64,000 bases of DNA from Ramichloridium luteum (taxonomy: Eukaryota > Ascomycota > Dothideomycetes > Mycosphaerellales > Dissoconiaceae). The notes beneath the pieces are model-generated. The model saw nothing but the letters and a program-made list of their open reading frames with translations. It was not told where the DNA came from and did not search any database. This document shows positions 1 through 10,097 of the stretch, piece after piece. Position numbers and translations under genes: made by a program. Positions within the stretch are counted from its first letter, which is position 1. The number at the start of each line of letters is the position of its first letter. The stretch covers positions 558,001 through 622,000 of the forward strand of contig MTSC01000008.1 in NCBI GenBank assembly GCA_002368545.1, read 5' to 3'.

Positions 1-109
1 CCGATTCGCCTCGCGACAGAACTCCATCCCATTCCGTGCCGTGATAAGTTTTGTCGTGAACATGTGATTCGTCGTATGTTCATTGAGCGCGCTGCGCTCA
101 CATGATTAT

Positions 110-784
110 CTAGTTGAGCAGGCCCAGCGTAAGGTCACCATGAATCTTGGCCTTCAGCTGAATCTCAATGTCCAGGTTGAGTTCAAGTCGCAAACGCAGC
201 TGCTCGCCCTTGCTATCATCATCGCCGCCACCGCCGCCGCCGGTGAGTCCGCCTAGGGCCTTGCCAGCGGTGTCGCCGACGTTACCGACCGTCTTGCCAA
301 CCTGGTCGACCGCCTGCCCGGCCGTGTTCTGCACGAGGTCACCGGCCTGACCGACAGCCTCTCCGCCGGGAACGTTCTCGGTGATGTCGCCGAGCGGGCC
401 GCCACCGCCGCCTTGTTGCTTCTTGGCGCGCTGGCGTTGGCGACGACCGCCACTCGCGCTGACGTCGCTGCGAGCGACGGACTCGGTGTCGCTCTCCTGG
501 CCTCGACGGCCACGACCGCGGCTCTGGCGTCGGCGGGAGGGTTGACGTTGTTGTTCCGGCTCGGGTTCCTCTTCGGCATCAGCATCTGCTCCCGCGCCAA
601 CCTCGTCAGTTTCTTCCTCTTCGGTAGCGGCGGGAGTGGGTGTCTGTTGCTTCTTCGCACCGATCTTCTTGGGAGTCTTCTTTGTGGATTTGCTTGATGC
701 TTGCGCGCTTCCGCTGGCGTTGGCACCGGCGTTAATGCCTCCCTCGCCGCTGAGCGAGGCCGACTTCTCCTCCTGCGTTGACAT
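110..784 (-). CDS. Low-complexity hypothetical protein with conserved-looking amphipathic C-terminus
   Basis: Function unknown. I start it at the ATG at 784 (MSTQEEKSAS...), giving 224 aa; the frame stays open to 958, but the extra 58 residues look like untranslated sequence. The order is a Ser/Ala/Gly-rich N-terminus, a Lys-rich patch (KKTPKKIGAKK), an acidic Glu/Asp run, an Arg/Gly-rich segment (RRRQSRGRGRRG), and a stretch with recurring hydrophobic and Gly positions (GQAGDLVQNTAGQAVDQVG) that resembles LEA-type amphipathic helix repeats. The last 25 residues alternate hydrophobic and charged residues (LRLELNLDIEIQLKAKI) and end in GDLTLGLLN. From memory, similar tails occur on fungal proteins of unknown function, so the tail may be the functional part. 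It is divergent from the DUF2470 gene. An RNA-binding or desiccation role would be a guess. Confidence 0.6.
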   Translation of the reverse strand: MSTQEEKSASLSGEGGINAGANASGSAQASSKSTKKTPKKIGAKKQQTPTPAATEEEETDEVGAGADADAEEEPEPEQQRQPSRRRQSRGRGRRGQESDTESVARSDVSASGGRRQRQRAKKQQGGGGGPLGDITENVPGGEAVGQAGDLVQNTAGQAVDQVGKTVGNVGDTAGKALGGLTGGGGGGDDDSKGEQLRLRLELNLDIEIQLKAKIHGDLTLGLLN

Positions 785-1967
785 GCTGTGGGTTGTATCC
801 GGATTGATCGGAGGAATTCCGGAAGGAGAGAGCTGTTGTGTTTGTGAACGGAGTTGTGGATTGGAAGAGGAAATGTTCACATGGAAGCGCGGAACTTGAG
901 TAACGTGAATTTCAAGTACAAACCTGTTTCGCGGCGGTGGATGGCTCTGTGAGCTCATTCATGCCGTCTACCGTGCGACCCAACCTACCTTGTAATCTGA
1001 CGCAACATGCGTGACACCCCAGCACAAGGATGTGTTGTTTGCACCAGCCACAGTTGGACCGGGGTGCCTGCCTGGTTTGGCGTGAAGTGGCCGCTGCACG
1101 GCCGCAGATCAGTTCAAGCGTGAACCGCGCGTACCACGTTCCACGTCCGCGCTTGCCTCACAAGTTGGAATCCATCGGGCATTTCTGGCTTCGACACCGG
1201 GCTTTTGCAGACCGTTGGTGATACTGCCCGGTCGGAAGTGCATGGTGGTCGTGTTCGAACGGTGAGCACACCTGATTCCCGAAGAGCCGACGAGGCAGGT
1301 TGCCCGGGTATGGACATCGAATTGGCCTGTCAAATCGTCGCGCTGCCAACAATATTGTAACCTGCTTCCCAGATTGACTGCCCCCCCAGCTTCGGAGTGC
1401 GGGAAGAGGTAGAATCCATGCGTGCGCAAGGGGGTATGTCGCCGATTGCTCCATCGTGGTTCAGAATCCTTGTTTCGTGCAGCTCTGGGTCACAGACTGA
1501 TGTCACATCTCTTTCATCAGGCACGAGCCATCTTCGATCAGTGCATTAGATACACATTTGATTGTTCGACATTAGTCACCAAAAAACAAGTGGCCATTCT
1601 ATCCACGAGGCATTCGTGACATGACCACTAAAATTCTCAGGATCTATGGAAGTGTTAAAACGTAGCCACAGCATATCAGCGATGCCCTTCGCAACATGAA
1701 TTATAGCTCCCGTCGCGAAGGTAACCCCACATGTGCCCAGGTGCGCCATGATGGACGCGGGCAGTTTCCTCGGCTTCGGCAGACTTGCTTCACCACATCC
1801 GAGGCCAGTGCGACGACACAGGTGCGACAGGCTGTCTAGTAAACTTCGTGTCAATGCGAAATATCAAAGCAATTAACTGCGCAGCCTTGTAAAATTCGCA
1901 AATCTTGCAGTGAAGTCCCGATCCAACATACCTGCAACAACACCAGCTTTCGGATTCCACGATCATC
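785..1967. other. Intergenic region between divergent genes
   Basis: About 1.2 kb lies between the start of the low-complexity gene (minus strand) and the start of the DUF2470 gene (plus strand). Several overlapping short open frames (1030-1221, 1109-1429, 1576-1854) have no recognisable motif and no splice sites that join them into a sensible protein. It probably holds both promoters and 5' leaders. I see no RNA gene or repeat here. Confidence 0.6.
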
Positions 1968-2733
1968 ATGGCCTCCCAAGATGCTGCCGCCAAATCGCGC
2001 ATTATCACCCACATGAACAACGATCACCACGACAGTGTTCGTAGACCAATGCACACATACAGCTATGGTGACAAGCAAACTTAACAAAATTGCAGGTGAT
2101 CCGTTACCTTCAGCACTTCGGCAAGCTCTCCGCGAGCACGGCCTACGATGGCAAGATGACCGATATCGACCTCAACGGCTTCACCCTGACCTGCCAGGGC
2201 AAGACCTACCGCGTTCCGTTCGAGCCGCCGATGAAGTCGCTTACGGAGGCCCGCGAGCGCGTCGTCGCCATCGACAAGGACGCCCGCAAGGCGCTCGGCC
2301 ACTCTGACGTGACCGTGAAGAACTTCGTCCCGCCGCAGGGCGCCGGCGCCGTCGCTGCCGTTGTGCTTATCTTCGTCTTCGTCGGCTTCAGCCAACGCTG
2401 GTGGTTCGCTCCCGGAGTAAGACGAAATCCAAGCTATTCTCCTACTGAAATTTTGTCAGGCTAACCTTGACACAGGAGCTCGTGGAGCAATATGTGGGCG
2501 CCAAATGGGCGGCCACTTTTTTCAAGTACCAGCCGCACATCTTCTGGGGTCTCCTTGGCACACACGCGCTCGAGACTGTCATTTTCTCCCAGAACAAGCT
2601 GAAGAAACATTCCGTAAACCCCAGGACTTCCACTTACTGGCTCTGGATTGCCAGCAATTTGCTCGAGGGCGTCGGATGCCTGCAGCGCTTCAACCGTGTT
2701 GTCAAGAAGATCGAGGAAAAGCAAAAGCACTGA
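1968..2733 (+). CDS. DUF2470 domain membrane protein
   Basis: Three exons, 1968-2036, 2096-2416 and 2476-2733, give 215 aa. The first introns are 59 nt each. The first donor is GTTCGT, which is unusual, but the join restores the family pattern IITHMNNDHHDS-VIRYLQHF. Residues 1-95 match the DUF2470 domain, a fold found at the C-terminus of HugZ-like haem or FMN split-barrel proteins. After it come a hydrophobic segment (AVAAVVLIFVFVGFSQRWWF) and a second apolar stretch (HIFWGLLGTHALETVIF), which look like membrane spans and resemble a DUF4499-type region. The protein ends in a Lys-rich tail (KKIEEKQKH). The biochemical role is unknown; haem handling at a membrane is an inference from the domain only. 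Stop is TGA at 2731-2733. Confidence 0.8.
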
Positions 2734-3011
2734 TTGTGACATGTGAGCACACAGCGCTTTCTCTGATCTCTTCAGAGGCCATCTACTTTGCGCCAATTAT
2801 CATTGATCCCAGTGGAGGAGAGGTCCCAAAATAGGATGAACACGACTTTTGTCACAGCCGCGCGGGCTGGCTGCCTGGCTGCACCCTGAGTATTCTGGTG
2901 CGTGCCGTGAGATAAACTTTTAGATATTCTACGAGCCATGAGAAGATATTACGAATAGGTCTGCTTGCGCCAGATTTAATGATGGCGGATATCGTTGTGT
3001 CATCTGTCTAA

Positions 3012-6000
3012 ATGTTGGCGCCACCTAGAGTCACATTTGACTCAACGGATTATATTGCGCTTGGCTGCCTCGTCTCTACTGAGCCAAGCCCATTAGATCC
3101 CAGCGAAGAAGGGGTATCCGAATGGCAAAATGTCTCCCCTTCAGATCCATTTCATGCCTTCAACCCAAAACTCGCCTTATCGATCCAGTCGCTTCTCAAG
3201 TCCGGATGGATTCGCGCACAGATATGCTTCATAGCATCCAGACTGTCCCGGCGAATTGTGAGAATATATGCGCTGCCACACGATGTTGGACTGCGATCCA
3301 TCGATCGTACCAGTCGGAAGCTGGGTGCGGCTTTCGAGCGAATCATTTCATCCATCACCGTCAATCCTACCACCTGGAAGTGCGGTCTCGAGCATGAGGT
3401 GCTTGATAAGTTCGACCCCTGGGCGACGATGGAGCCGGGGTCATTGTTTTTCCAATTCAATGGGATCCCATCTCCCGCACCGGACCCTCGCCAAGTAACC
3501 TCGAAATACGATCGCGAAGCCGTGGAAGATCTCCTGGAAGACAATGTTCAAGGTCTCAAGACGCATTTGTTCCCATATCAACGGCGGTCCGCCGGTTTGA
3601 TGCTTCAGAGGGAGACCGCTGAGTCGCTAGAACTCGACCCGTGCCTCGAAGCCAGGACCTCGCCAGACGGCACAGTCTTCTATTACGACCCATGGAATGT
3701 TCATGTGCTAAAATCACCACGATACTATGAAGCATGCCGTGGAGGCATCCTGGCAGAATCCATGGGTCTGGGAAAGACTGTCATTTGCCTCGCCTTGATC
3801 CTTGCCACGAAAGACATTCCAGCCCGAATGCCACACATGTATGCGCTGCGACCGACCCGGAAGACGGTGGCATCACTCGCGGATATGGCGATCTCCGCGA
3901 TCCGTAGGACGTCAACACCCTGGAAGGTCGAGTACAATCGAATCTTGCACTTTTCAGGCATTGAGATGACCGATTGCATGAGGCGCCTGGAGACCACCCC
4001 GGCAACCTACGAAATTCCCTTCGAGCCCGTACGATTCAATAGGAAGACGATTGACAAGCTTCCAGAGCCCAAGGTTATGACGATGGCATCTACAACCATC
4101 GTGGTCGTGCCGCGGAACTTGTGCAAGCAGTGGCAGTCGGAGATTGAGAAGCACGTTGAGAGCGGTGCGTTGCGCGTGCTGGTCATGGACGACGCCAGGA
4201 AGGTCTTGCCACCGCTAGATGAACTACGATCCTACGATATCATCCTCTTCAGTAAAAGTCGCTTCGAGCTCGAGGATCGAGATGGCAGTGATGCGCAAGG
4301 TCGACGCATCATTCAAAGCAAGACAGACCGTATCTGCCAGTGCCCGTACATTGGAGCAACGCGAACCAGAAATTGCACTTGCGTAAAGCGAGATATGCTC
4401 TACGAATCACCTTTGAAGCATATACATTTCAAGCGGCTCATCGTCGACGAGGGCCATTTTTTCGGTAACAGTACCAAATCGACGGCAGCTTCAGTTGCAG
4501 GGAGGCTGGTGACCGCCGACCACCACTGGATCGTCAGCGGAACGCCTGCCAGAGATCTCCTAGGCGTGGAAGTCGACGTCTCGAACACAGAAAATTTATG
4601 GCAGGCGCCTGATACGACCGAATCCCGAGCTTTGGTTATGGAGCAACGGCGGGGTTTCGGCGAGCAGGATAAGAAAGGTGCCATCGAGAGCCTAGGCGCG
4701 CTCGCTTCTGGATTTCTGAAGATTCGACCGTGGTCTGACCGGCACGCGAACGTTAAATGGCGGGACTGCGTGTTCCGTCATGAGGCCTTCCGCCAGCATA
4801 CGGCCACAGGCTTTTCAATAGCGCTGCGTCGTTTCCTCGAGTCAGTCGTTGTGAAGACGAGACCCGATGACGTGGAGCAGGATATCAGCATTCCGCCTCT
4901 CGAATCGAGTGTCATCAAGCTGCAGCCGTCCTTTTACGACAAGGTTACGGCAAACTTGTTCAACCTTGTCTTGACGGCCAACGCCGTCACTTCGGAGCGC
5001 ACTGATGCCGATTACATTTTCCACAAGGGCAGCCAGAAGGCACGTGCTCAATTGATCGCCAACTTGCGCCAAAGTGCGTTTTTCTGGACCGGATTTAGCG
5101 AGAAAGATGTCGAGGCAAGTGTGGGCAACAGTAACCGATATCTGGACAAAGAAGGTACAGCATGCTCTTCAGACGATCGGGCACTGCTCAACGAGGTGGT
5201 GAAGAGCAGCGAAGTTATCACACAATCGAAGGGCTGGACCTCACTGAGTCGTTCTCATGAGCTTGGAATATTCATTAGCGGCTGGCCCGCTGAGAGCGCC
5301 GAGTATTGGGCATTTGATGAATGCCAGGACCCCCTGCTCATCGGAATAACACAGCTCCTGGAGGCACAGACATTCCTTGAGCGACGATCAGATCAACCAG
5401 ACCCCGGAGAAGGCCTTTCGGGCATCGGGATCAGAGCGCTTGCACCCATTCGAGAGCCTCCACCTTCAGAGAGGGAGCACGAACCTGATACGGCAACCGG
5501 AAAAGGAAGTCAGGCTGAGAACAATGTCCTGGCGAAGTCCGGGATCCCGAATTCGAGTCTACAAGGAGAACCGGTTCGGAAGCGCGCTTCAACTTCATCC
5601 AATTCGGCTTCCCTGCCCAGACGAACGCCACAAAGTCCTACAAAGCAATCGAAAGTACCGGCCAACGAAGGCGAAATATCCGCGATAGCTCACCCGAACG
5701 CCAATGCATCACGTATCTTGCATCACCTGCCAGAACAATACCGGTCGGCGCACATCGTTGGCACAGCATCGGCCAAGCTGAGCTACCTGGCGTCGCAAAT
5801 CTTGAAGTATCATCAAGAGGAGAAAATATTAGTGTTTTACCAGGGCGATAATTCCGCATTCTACATTGCTCAGATGCTAGACCTATTACACATCAAACAC
5901 GAGATTTACGCCAAATCTCTGAAGGCGTCGATGAAGTCAGACTACGTTGTACGATTTAACCAAGACCCCGCTGAGCGAGTTCTTTTGATGGACGTTCAGC

Positions 6001-6623
6001 AAGCTGCACTCGGTCTCAATCTATCGTCAGCATCCCGAATTTACTTTGTGAACCCGGTCTGCCGACCGAATATCGAGGCTCAGGCGATTAAACGTGCACA
6101 TCGTATTGGACAAATTCGGAAGGTATCTGTCGAGACATTGGTGCTGAAAGATAGCATTGAAGAAAAGATGCTGGAGAGATCAAAGCGCATGACCAGTGCC
6201 GAGCACAATGATGCGAAAGCACTAGAGGATGACGGTGGCATCCGCGAGATCATCCAAAGCGCACGTCCACTTCCGATCTCCACGGAAGAGATGCATGGGC
6301 GTGGTCAAATGGCACCACTTGTGGAGCCACAGCCATTGTGGCGCTGTCAGACTGATGCTGCCAATGGACAACGCATCGATTCGGGTCTCATTGATGACCC
6401 ACGTGCCCCAGGCGGATCAATGACATCTCCGGAGATGCAACAAAGTCATCACGAAGCCGAGCAACTACCAGTGCGAAACGGCAAACGGTCACATGCTGTG
6501 ATGTTCTCTCAGGCCATCTCACCGACTCATTTCTCCGCCAATGGATCGCAGTGCGAGACGTCCCGCCAAGCTTCGCATGAACTGCCTTTGAAGAGGTTCA
6601 AGCCGGAACTTGCTGTCGAGTGA
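3012..6623 (+). CDS. SNF2-family DEGH-box ATPase/helicase
   Basis: Intronless, 1203 aa. Both halves of the SNF2 motor are visible. Lobe 1 has the Walker A motif GGILAESMGLGKT (about residue 243), a DEGH box in LIVDEGHFFG (about 478) and motif III VSGTPAR (about 507). Lobe 2 starts near 935 (KILVFYQGDN) and has ALGLNLSSASRIYF and the arginine-finger region KRAHRIGQ (about 1027). The DEGH form points to the Rad5/Rad16/HLTF side of the family, but I see no RING finger between the lobes and no HIRAN domain, so it is not a canonical Rad5. A cysteine cluster (CQCPYIG...CTCVKR, about 440-455) sits just before the DEGH box. Lobes are separated by a polar linker (about 790-900). It presumably translocates on DNA in the nucleus; the specific target is unknown. 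Confidence 0.93.
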   Translation: MLAPPRVTFDSTDYIALGCLVSTEPSPLDPSEEGVSEWQNVSPSDPFHAFNPKLALSIQSLLKSGWIRAQICFIASRLSRRIVRIYALPHDVGLRSIDRTSRKLGAAFERIISSITVNPTTWKCGLEHEVLDKFDPWATMEPGSLFFQFNGIPSPAPDPRQVTSKYDREAVEDLLEDNVQGLKTHLFPYQRRSAGLMLQRETAESLELDPCLEARTSPDGTVFYYDPWNVHVLKSPRYYEACRGGILAESMGLGKTVICLALILATKDIPARMPHMYALRPTRKTVASLADMAISAIRRTSTPWKVEYNRILHFSGIEMTDCMRRLETTPATYEIPFEPVRFNRKTIDKLPEPKVMTMASTTIVVVPRNLCKQWQSEIEKHVESGALRVLVMDDARKVLPPLDELRSYDIILFSKSRFELEDRDGSDAQGRRIIQSKTDRICQCPYIGATRTRNCTCVKRDMLYESPLKHIHFKRLIVDEGHFFGNSTKSTAASVAGRLVTADHHWIVSGTPARDLLGVEVDVSNTENLWQAPDTTESRALVMEQRRGFGEQDKKGAIESLGALASGFLKIRPWSDRHANVKWRDCVFRHEAFRQHTATGFSIALRRFLESVVVKTRPDDVEQDISIPPLESSVIKLQPSFYDKVTANLFNLVLTANAVTSERTDADYIFHKGSQKARAQLIANLRQSAFFWTGFSEKDVEASVGNSNRYLDKEGTACSSDDRALLNEVVKSSEVITQSKGWTSLSRSHELGIFISGWPAESAEYWAFDECQDPLLIGITQLLEAQTFLERRSDQPDPGEGLSGIGIRALAPIREPPPSEREHEPDTATGKGSQAENNVLAKSGIPNSSLQGEPVRKRASTSSNSASLPRRTPQSPTKQSKVPANEGEISAIAHPNANASRILHHLPEQYRSAHIVGTASAKLSYLASQILKYHQEEKILVFYQGDNSAFYIAQMLDLLHIKHEIYAKSLKASMKSDYVVRFNQDPAERVLLMDVQQAALGLNLSSASRIYFVNPVCRPNIEAQAIKRAHRIGQIRKVSVETLVLKDSIEEKMLERSKRMTSAEHNDAKALEDDGGIREIIQSARPLPISTEEMHGRGQMAPLVEPQPLWRCQTDAANGQRIDSGLIDDPRAPGGSMTSPEMQQSHHEAEQLPVRNGKRSHAVMFSQAISPTHFSANGSQCETSRQASHELPLKRFKPELAVE

Positions 6624-8027
6624 TCTCCCGATTCTTTCGCACGTATCGAAGCACCATATCGCTTGATTGTGAAGGCACAGTGGTCGCAAGGCGAAATCTG
6701 TTGGCCACGGAGCGCGTTCGAAGCTTACCGTACGATATGTTGTGCAACGCTTGCCCTTTGTCTCAACCATGTGACTAGCCGGTGAGCGGGTGGGATGTTG
6801 CGAAGTGCTGGTTTGCGGTGATCGCATGCGGTGTCATTGGACCACCTCCGACGCTGCTGCCTTCCTGTTTTGATGTGATGCCAGCGCTGTGTTGCGCTCT
6901 CGCTGCCTAGCATATTTGAAATTGAAGGGCTGGCCTCAATTTAACGGCTGGCCTTCATGGGTGGGTTGGCCTCGATTTTTCAAATCATCACCTCCCGCGC
7001 CAGTTCACCGGTTCGTCATCGCAATGGATGAGCCCACCATCGACGCTCTCTCGGATGTAACATCGAGCATATTACATATACCATGCTGAACAGCGTCGCG
7101 CTGACTGTGCCGTGTGGTTCGAGCAGTGGAAGCGTTGGGCACGGCACCACCATTTCCGTGCTTGTCCCCGGTCCTTTGATGGATGCAATTGAGCGGATAA
7201 AGATGATTGCGTCGGAGAGACCGAGATATTGATACGTACCTACTTGCATAAGAGCACCAACATGCTGCAAGAGGAAGCTCATAAAGATTATTACCCGTTA
7301 CCGCGTTCCACCGCCGCGATTTTGTAACACATTCCTGTCTGGGAAGCCCTCGGGGAATATGTGGGTCTGTCGTCACAGGAGAATTCATGTGCCCTCGAGC
7401 AACCCTCTGCCTAAGGGAATATAGTCTGTCCTCCATGTCGGACCGCGAATCGAGCCAATAGTATTCTCTGGCTGGGATACCTTGCATCCCTTGGTACATT
7501 GCTAACAACTGATGAGGAATGTACAAAGCACTTTAAATTAGCACTTCCAGGCTTATGCGCGGCCTCGCGAACAAAGGAAAGCCTTGGGGTGGTCAGAGGC
7601 TCACAACAATACCCGTGAGAGCAGGCAGCCGCTCATCACTGCCTCCCCTTAAGGACCCGTGATCGTTGCGTGCCAACAAAGCCTGAAACATTCCAATGAT
7701 AATAGGTACAAAGCAGCGCCACGTTGGCGGTGGGTAAGAGCGCTGTCGGACTGACCAGTCATGGCAGCGTCAGGAGCCGGCGAGCGACACTTTTTTCCTG
7801 TTGACTTCATTAGAAATGCAGGTAAATTGGAATTTCTGCAGCGGGTGCACTACCCCTTCTCCAATCACGCCCGATGCCCGCCTTAAAGAGAGAGGCCTGT
7901 CGCTGTTTGTCCAGTATACGCGCAATCGAGCATCCCACGAAGGCAACCCGGTAACTTTACGGCTTGGGCATTGTGTGAGACCAACACGACATTCGCAGCT
8001 GCTGGCGGGGCCATTGAACCTTGAATC
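6624..8027. other. Intergenic region upstream of the HMG-box gene
   Basis: About 1.4 kb with no supported gene. At 6929-6976 three degenerate copies of a GGCTGGCCTYA-like 11-mer occur close together. The longest open frame is a 173-codon minus-strand frame at 7005-7526 that has no recognisable domain. The region presumably holds the 3' end of the SNF2 gene and the promoter and leader of the HMG gene. Confidence 0.55.
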
Positions 8028-10097
8028 ATGCACGGCCGGAACGCAGACGGACAAAGTCCTTTTGACAAATCATCGTCCCAACAACCACGGGAAGCCCTAT
8101 CATGGACTTCATCTTTTGCGTCGACGCCTTCACAGACATGTTCGTTGAGCCCGTCACTGGCTTCCAATGCTCCCACCACTCCCATCGAGAGTCCTTGTAC
8201 CCGTGAGACCAGAACACATTCGTCTGATCCACTCGAACGCGAGGACGAGGGCGTTAAGAAGAACGAGCGGGCGCCATCGTTCAGTGATCCTGTCGTGGAC
8301 GCGGTGCCGGAGTGCATTTGTCCCAAAGAACCCAAGATCCCACGACCGCGCAATACCTTCATTTTGTTCCGCCAGCATCACCAAGCTCGAGTCGTAAGAG
8401 ACAACCCCGGCGTCACCAACCCAGATATTTCCAAACTCATCGGAAAATTGTGGCGCTCGTTAGGTGCTGACGACCAAGCGAAGTGGAAGAAGCTTGCCGA
8501 AGAGGAAAAGGCTCGCCATCGCAGGCAGTATCCGAATTATCGATTCAAGCCGCGTCGTAATCCCAAGGGCTCAAGCACGTCGGCTGAAGGCACAGGTCTT
8601 CCTGGTGAGAAGCAGACGTGCCTGAAGTGTGGAGGCCGTACTCCGATTGGATCATCTTCGTCACACATAAGCGGAGCAGATTCTACATCATCGATCGCGC
8701 TGACAAGCTCACTCCCCACCAGCAGTCACTCAACAAGATCTTCATTCATGGACCGCAACAACATGTCGCATCCACCTGACAAGCTTCGTGCCAATGAGAG
8801 TGAGGGCGCGCCACCGCCTTTGGAGCAGAAGCGTCGCCGCTTGGACTCAAACCCGCCGATAATGACCTATAACATGCCAGCCCGACACCATAACACATCC
8901 ACATCGCCTATGATCCAACCGAGTGGTCCGTTCTCGCAACAACAATCTCCTTCGCAGCGCATTCAGGCTGGTGAAGCATGTACGCCTGCGAGCCAGTCCA
9001 ATGGTTGGTTCTCACATACACAGCCTCCCCTTCAGCGTATTCAGGTGGTTGAGGGCGCACAGCGCGAAGGCCAGATCTCGCCAGGGCCCCGCAGCGGGTT
9101 GGAGATGAGCATTGCGCCTCACGCAATGGCGCCACCGCCACGTCCAATCGCGGATTTTCCAGATCATCGGATGATGCATGGCCCACCGATGCATGACCGC
9201 GCGCAATTGACTCTGCCGCCGCTGCAGATTAACAAGCCAATGCAGCCGGCTGTAGATCCAGAGAACCTGCCGAGAGATTTTCGATACAAGCTCTCTATCC
9301 TGCGGCAAGTTGCTCCGCCAATGTTCATGAGTGAGAAGCGCCCGCGTGGACCTTTGATCACTGTGGAAGGCGATGATCCTCAAGCTGTCCAAGGAGTGGC
9401 ATCATGGCTGCAGGAAACGTTGAATGTAGAGGACGACCTCGCGGTCAAGATGATTGAGGGCCCGAGACTCGTCACTGGCGGCAACAGACGAGCGATGATG
9501 TCGCAATATCATCAACTCGCTGCAGAATGGCTTGACAAGAGCGACCAGATCTTCGAATCACTCCTTGTCCAGCCTCTCCCACCGACATTCCCAACAGGCA
9601 ACTCTGAGAATCGCAACTCGATGGCCAAGACAGAGAAGGACGAGCACTCCTACATCATGGATGCGAAGGGTGATCGAGGTCGCCTGTCGTTCGTCGCAGA
9701 CATTCCCATCGCTCGTCGTCACCCGCAGAACAGCCAATCGTCCACGCTGGTCAAGCCAGTCATCATTATCGGCAACTTCTCCTTGCATGCGACGAACTTC
9801 TTCGCGCAGCACATTCAGCTGCCGGTGACGGATCCATACAAGCTCAATGACCACTGGCAGTGGACGGCCACGCAGTGGCGCGGGATCGTGAGCCCGGATC
9901 TCACGATCTATGTGCGTGATGCGACCCCGATGGATGCCATGAAGCCCAGTCTGGATATCAACGATGAAAAGTCGATGTTCGTAGTCAAGCGGGTGAGCAA
10001 TAGGGACGGGAAAATGGAGGTCGAACCGTCTTTGCTGCGACGGCTTCGTTTCGAAGTCAGCGAGTGGGTTCGAGCTTTCGGCATGAGGGCGGGTTAG
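8028..10097 (+). CDS. HMG-box transcription factor (Rox1/MATA-HMG type)
   Basis: Intronless, 689 aa, probably a sequence-specific nuclear regulator. The HMG box spans about residues 102-172: IPRPRNTFILFRQHHQ, then DISKLIGKLWRSL, then AKWKKLAEEEKARH and a basic end (YPNYRFKPRRNPKG). Its spacing and sequence fit the MATA-HMG/Rox1 class rather than the abundant non-specific HMGB class. Downstream are a CxxC (CLKCGGR, about 198), a Ser/Gln-rich disordered region, a likely NLS (KRRRLD) and a folded-looking C-terminal third (about 420-689) with RGPLITVEGDDPQAV and GNFSLHATNFF. I recall a similar C-terminal region in other filamentous-fungal HMG proteins, some of which act in sexual development, so a mating or fertility role is possible but not shown. 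This is not a mating-type idiomorph: no MAT-flanking genes are seen. Confidence 0.9.
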   Translation: MHGRNADGQSPFDKSSSQQPREALSWTSSFASTPSQTCSLSPSLASNAPTTPIESPCTRETRTHSSDPLEREDEGVKKNERAPSFSDPVVDAVPECICPKEPKIPRPRNTFILFRQHHQARVVRDNPGVTNPDISKLIGKLWRSLGADDQAKWKKLAEEEKARHRRQYPNYRFKPRRNPKGSSTSAEGTGLPGEKQTCLKCGGRTPIGSSSSHISGADSTSSIALTSSLPTSSHSTRSSFMDRNNMSHPPDKLRANESEGAPPPLEQKRRRLDSNPPIMTYNMPARHHNTSTSPMIQPSGPFSQQQSPSQRIQAGEACTPASQSNGWFSHTQPPLQRIQVVEGAQREGQISPGPRSGLEMSIAPHAMAPPPRPIADFPDHRMMHGPPMHDRAQLTLPPLQINKPMQPAVDPENLPRDFRYKLSILRQVAPPMFMSEKRPRGPLITVEGDDPQAVQGVASWLQETLNVEDDLAVKMIEGPRLVTGGNRRAMMSQYHQLAAEWLDKSDQIFESLLVQPLPPTFPTGNSENRNSMAKTEKDEHSYIMDAKGDRGRLSFVADIPIARRHPQNSQSSTLVKPVIIIGNFSLHATNFFAQHIQLPVTDPYKLNDHWQWTATQWRGIVSPDLTIYVRDATPMDAMKPSLDINDEKSMFVVKRVSNRDGKMEVEPSLLRRLRFEVSEWVRAFGMRAG

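Noticed and set aside
7005..7526. 173-codon minus-strand frame in the gap before the HMG gene
   Set aside because: Largest unassigned frame there, but composition is random-looking, with no domain, and a second overlapping frame is also open.
8028..10097. Mating-type (MAT1-2) gene
   Set aside because: The HMG box is of the MATA/Rox1 type, but the protein is far longer than MAT1-2-1 and the neighbours are not the usual MAT flanks.
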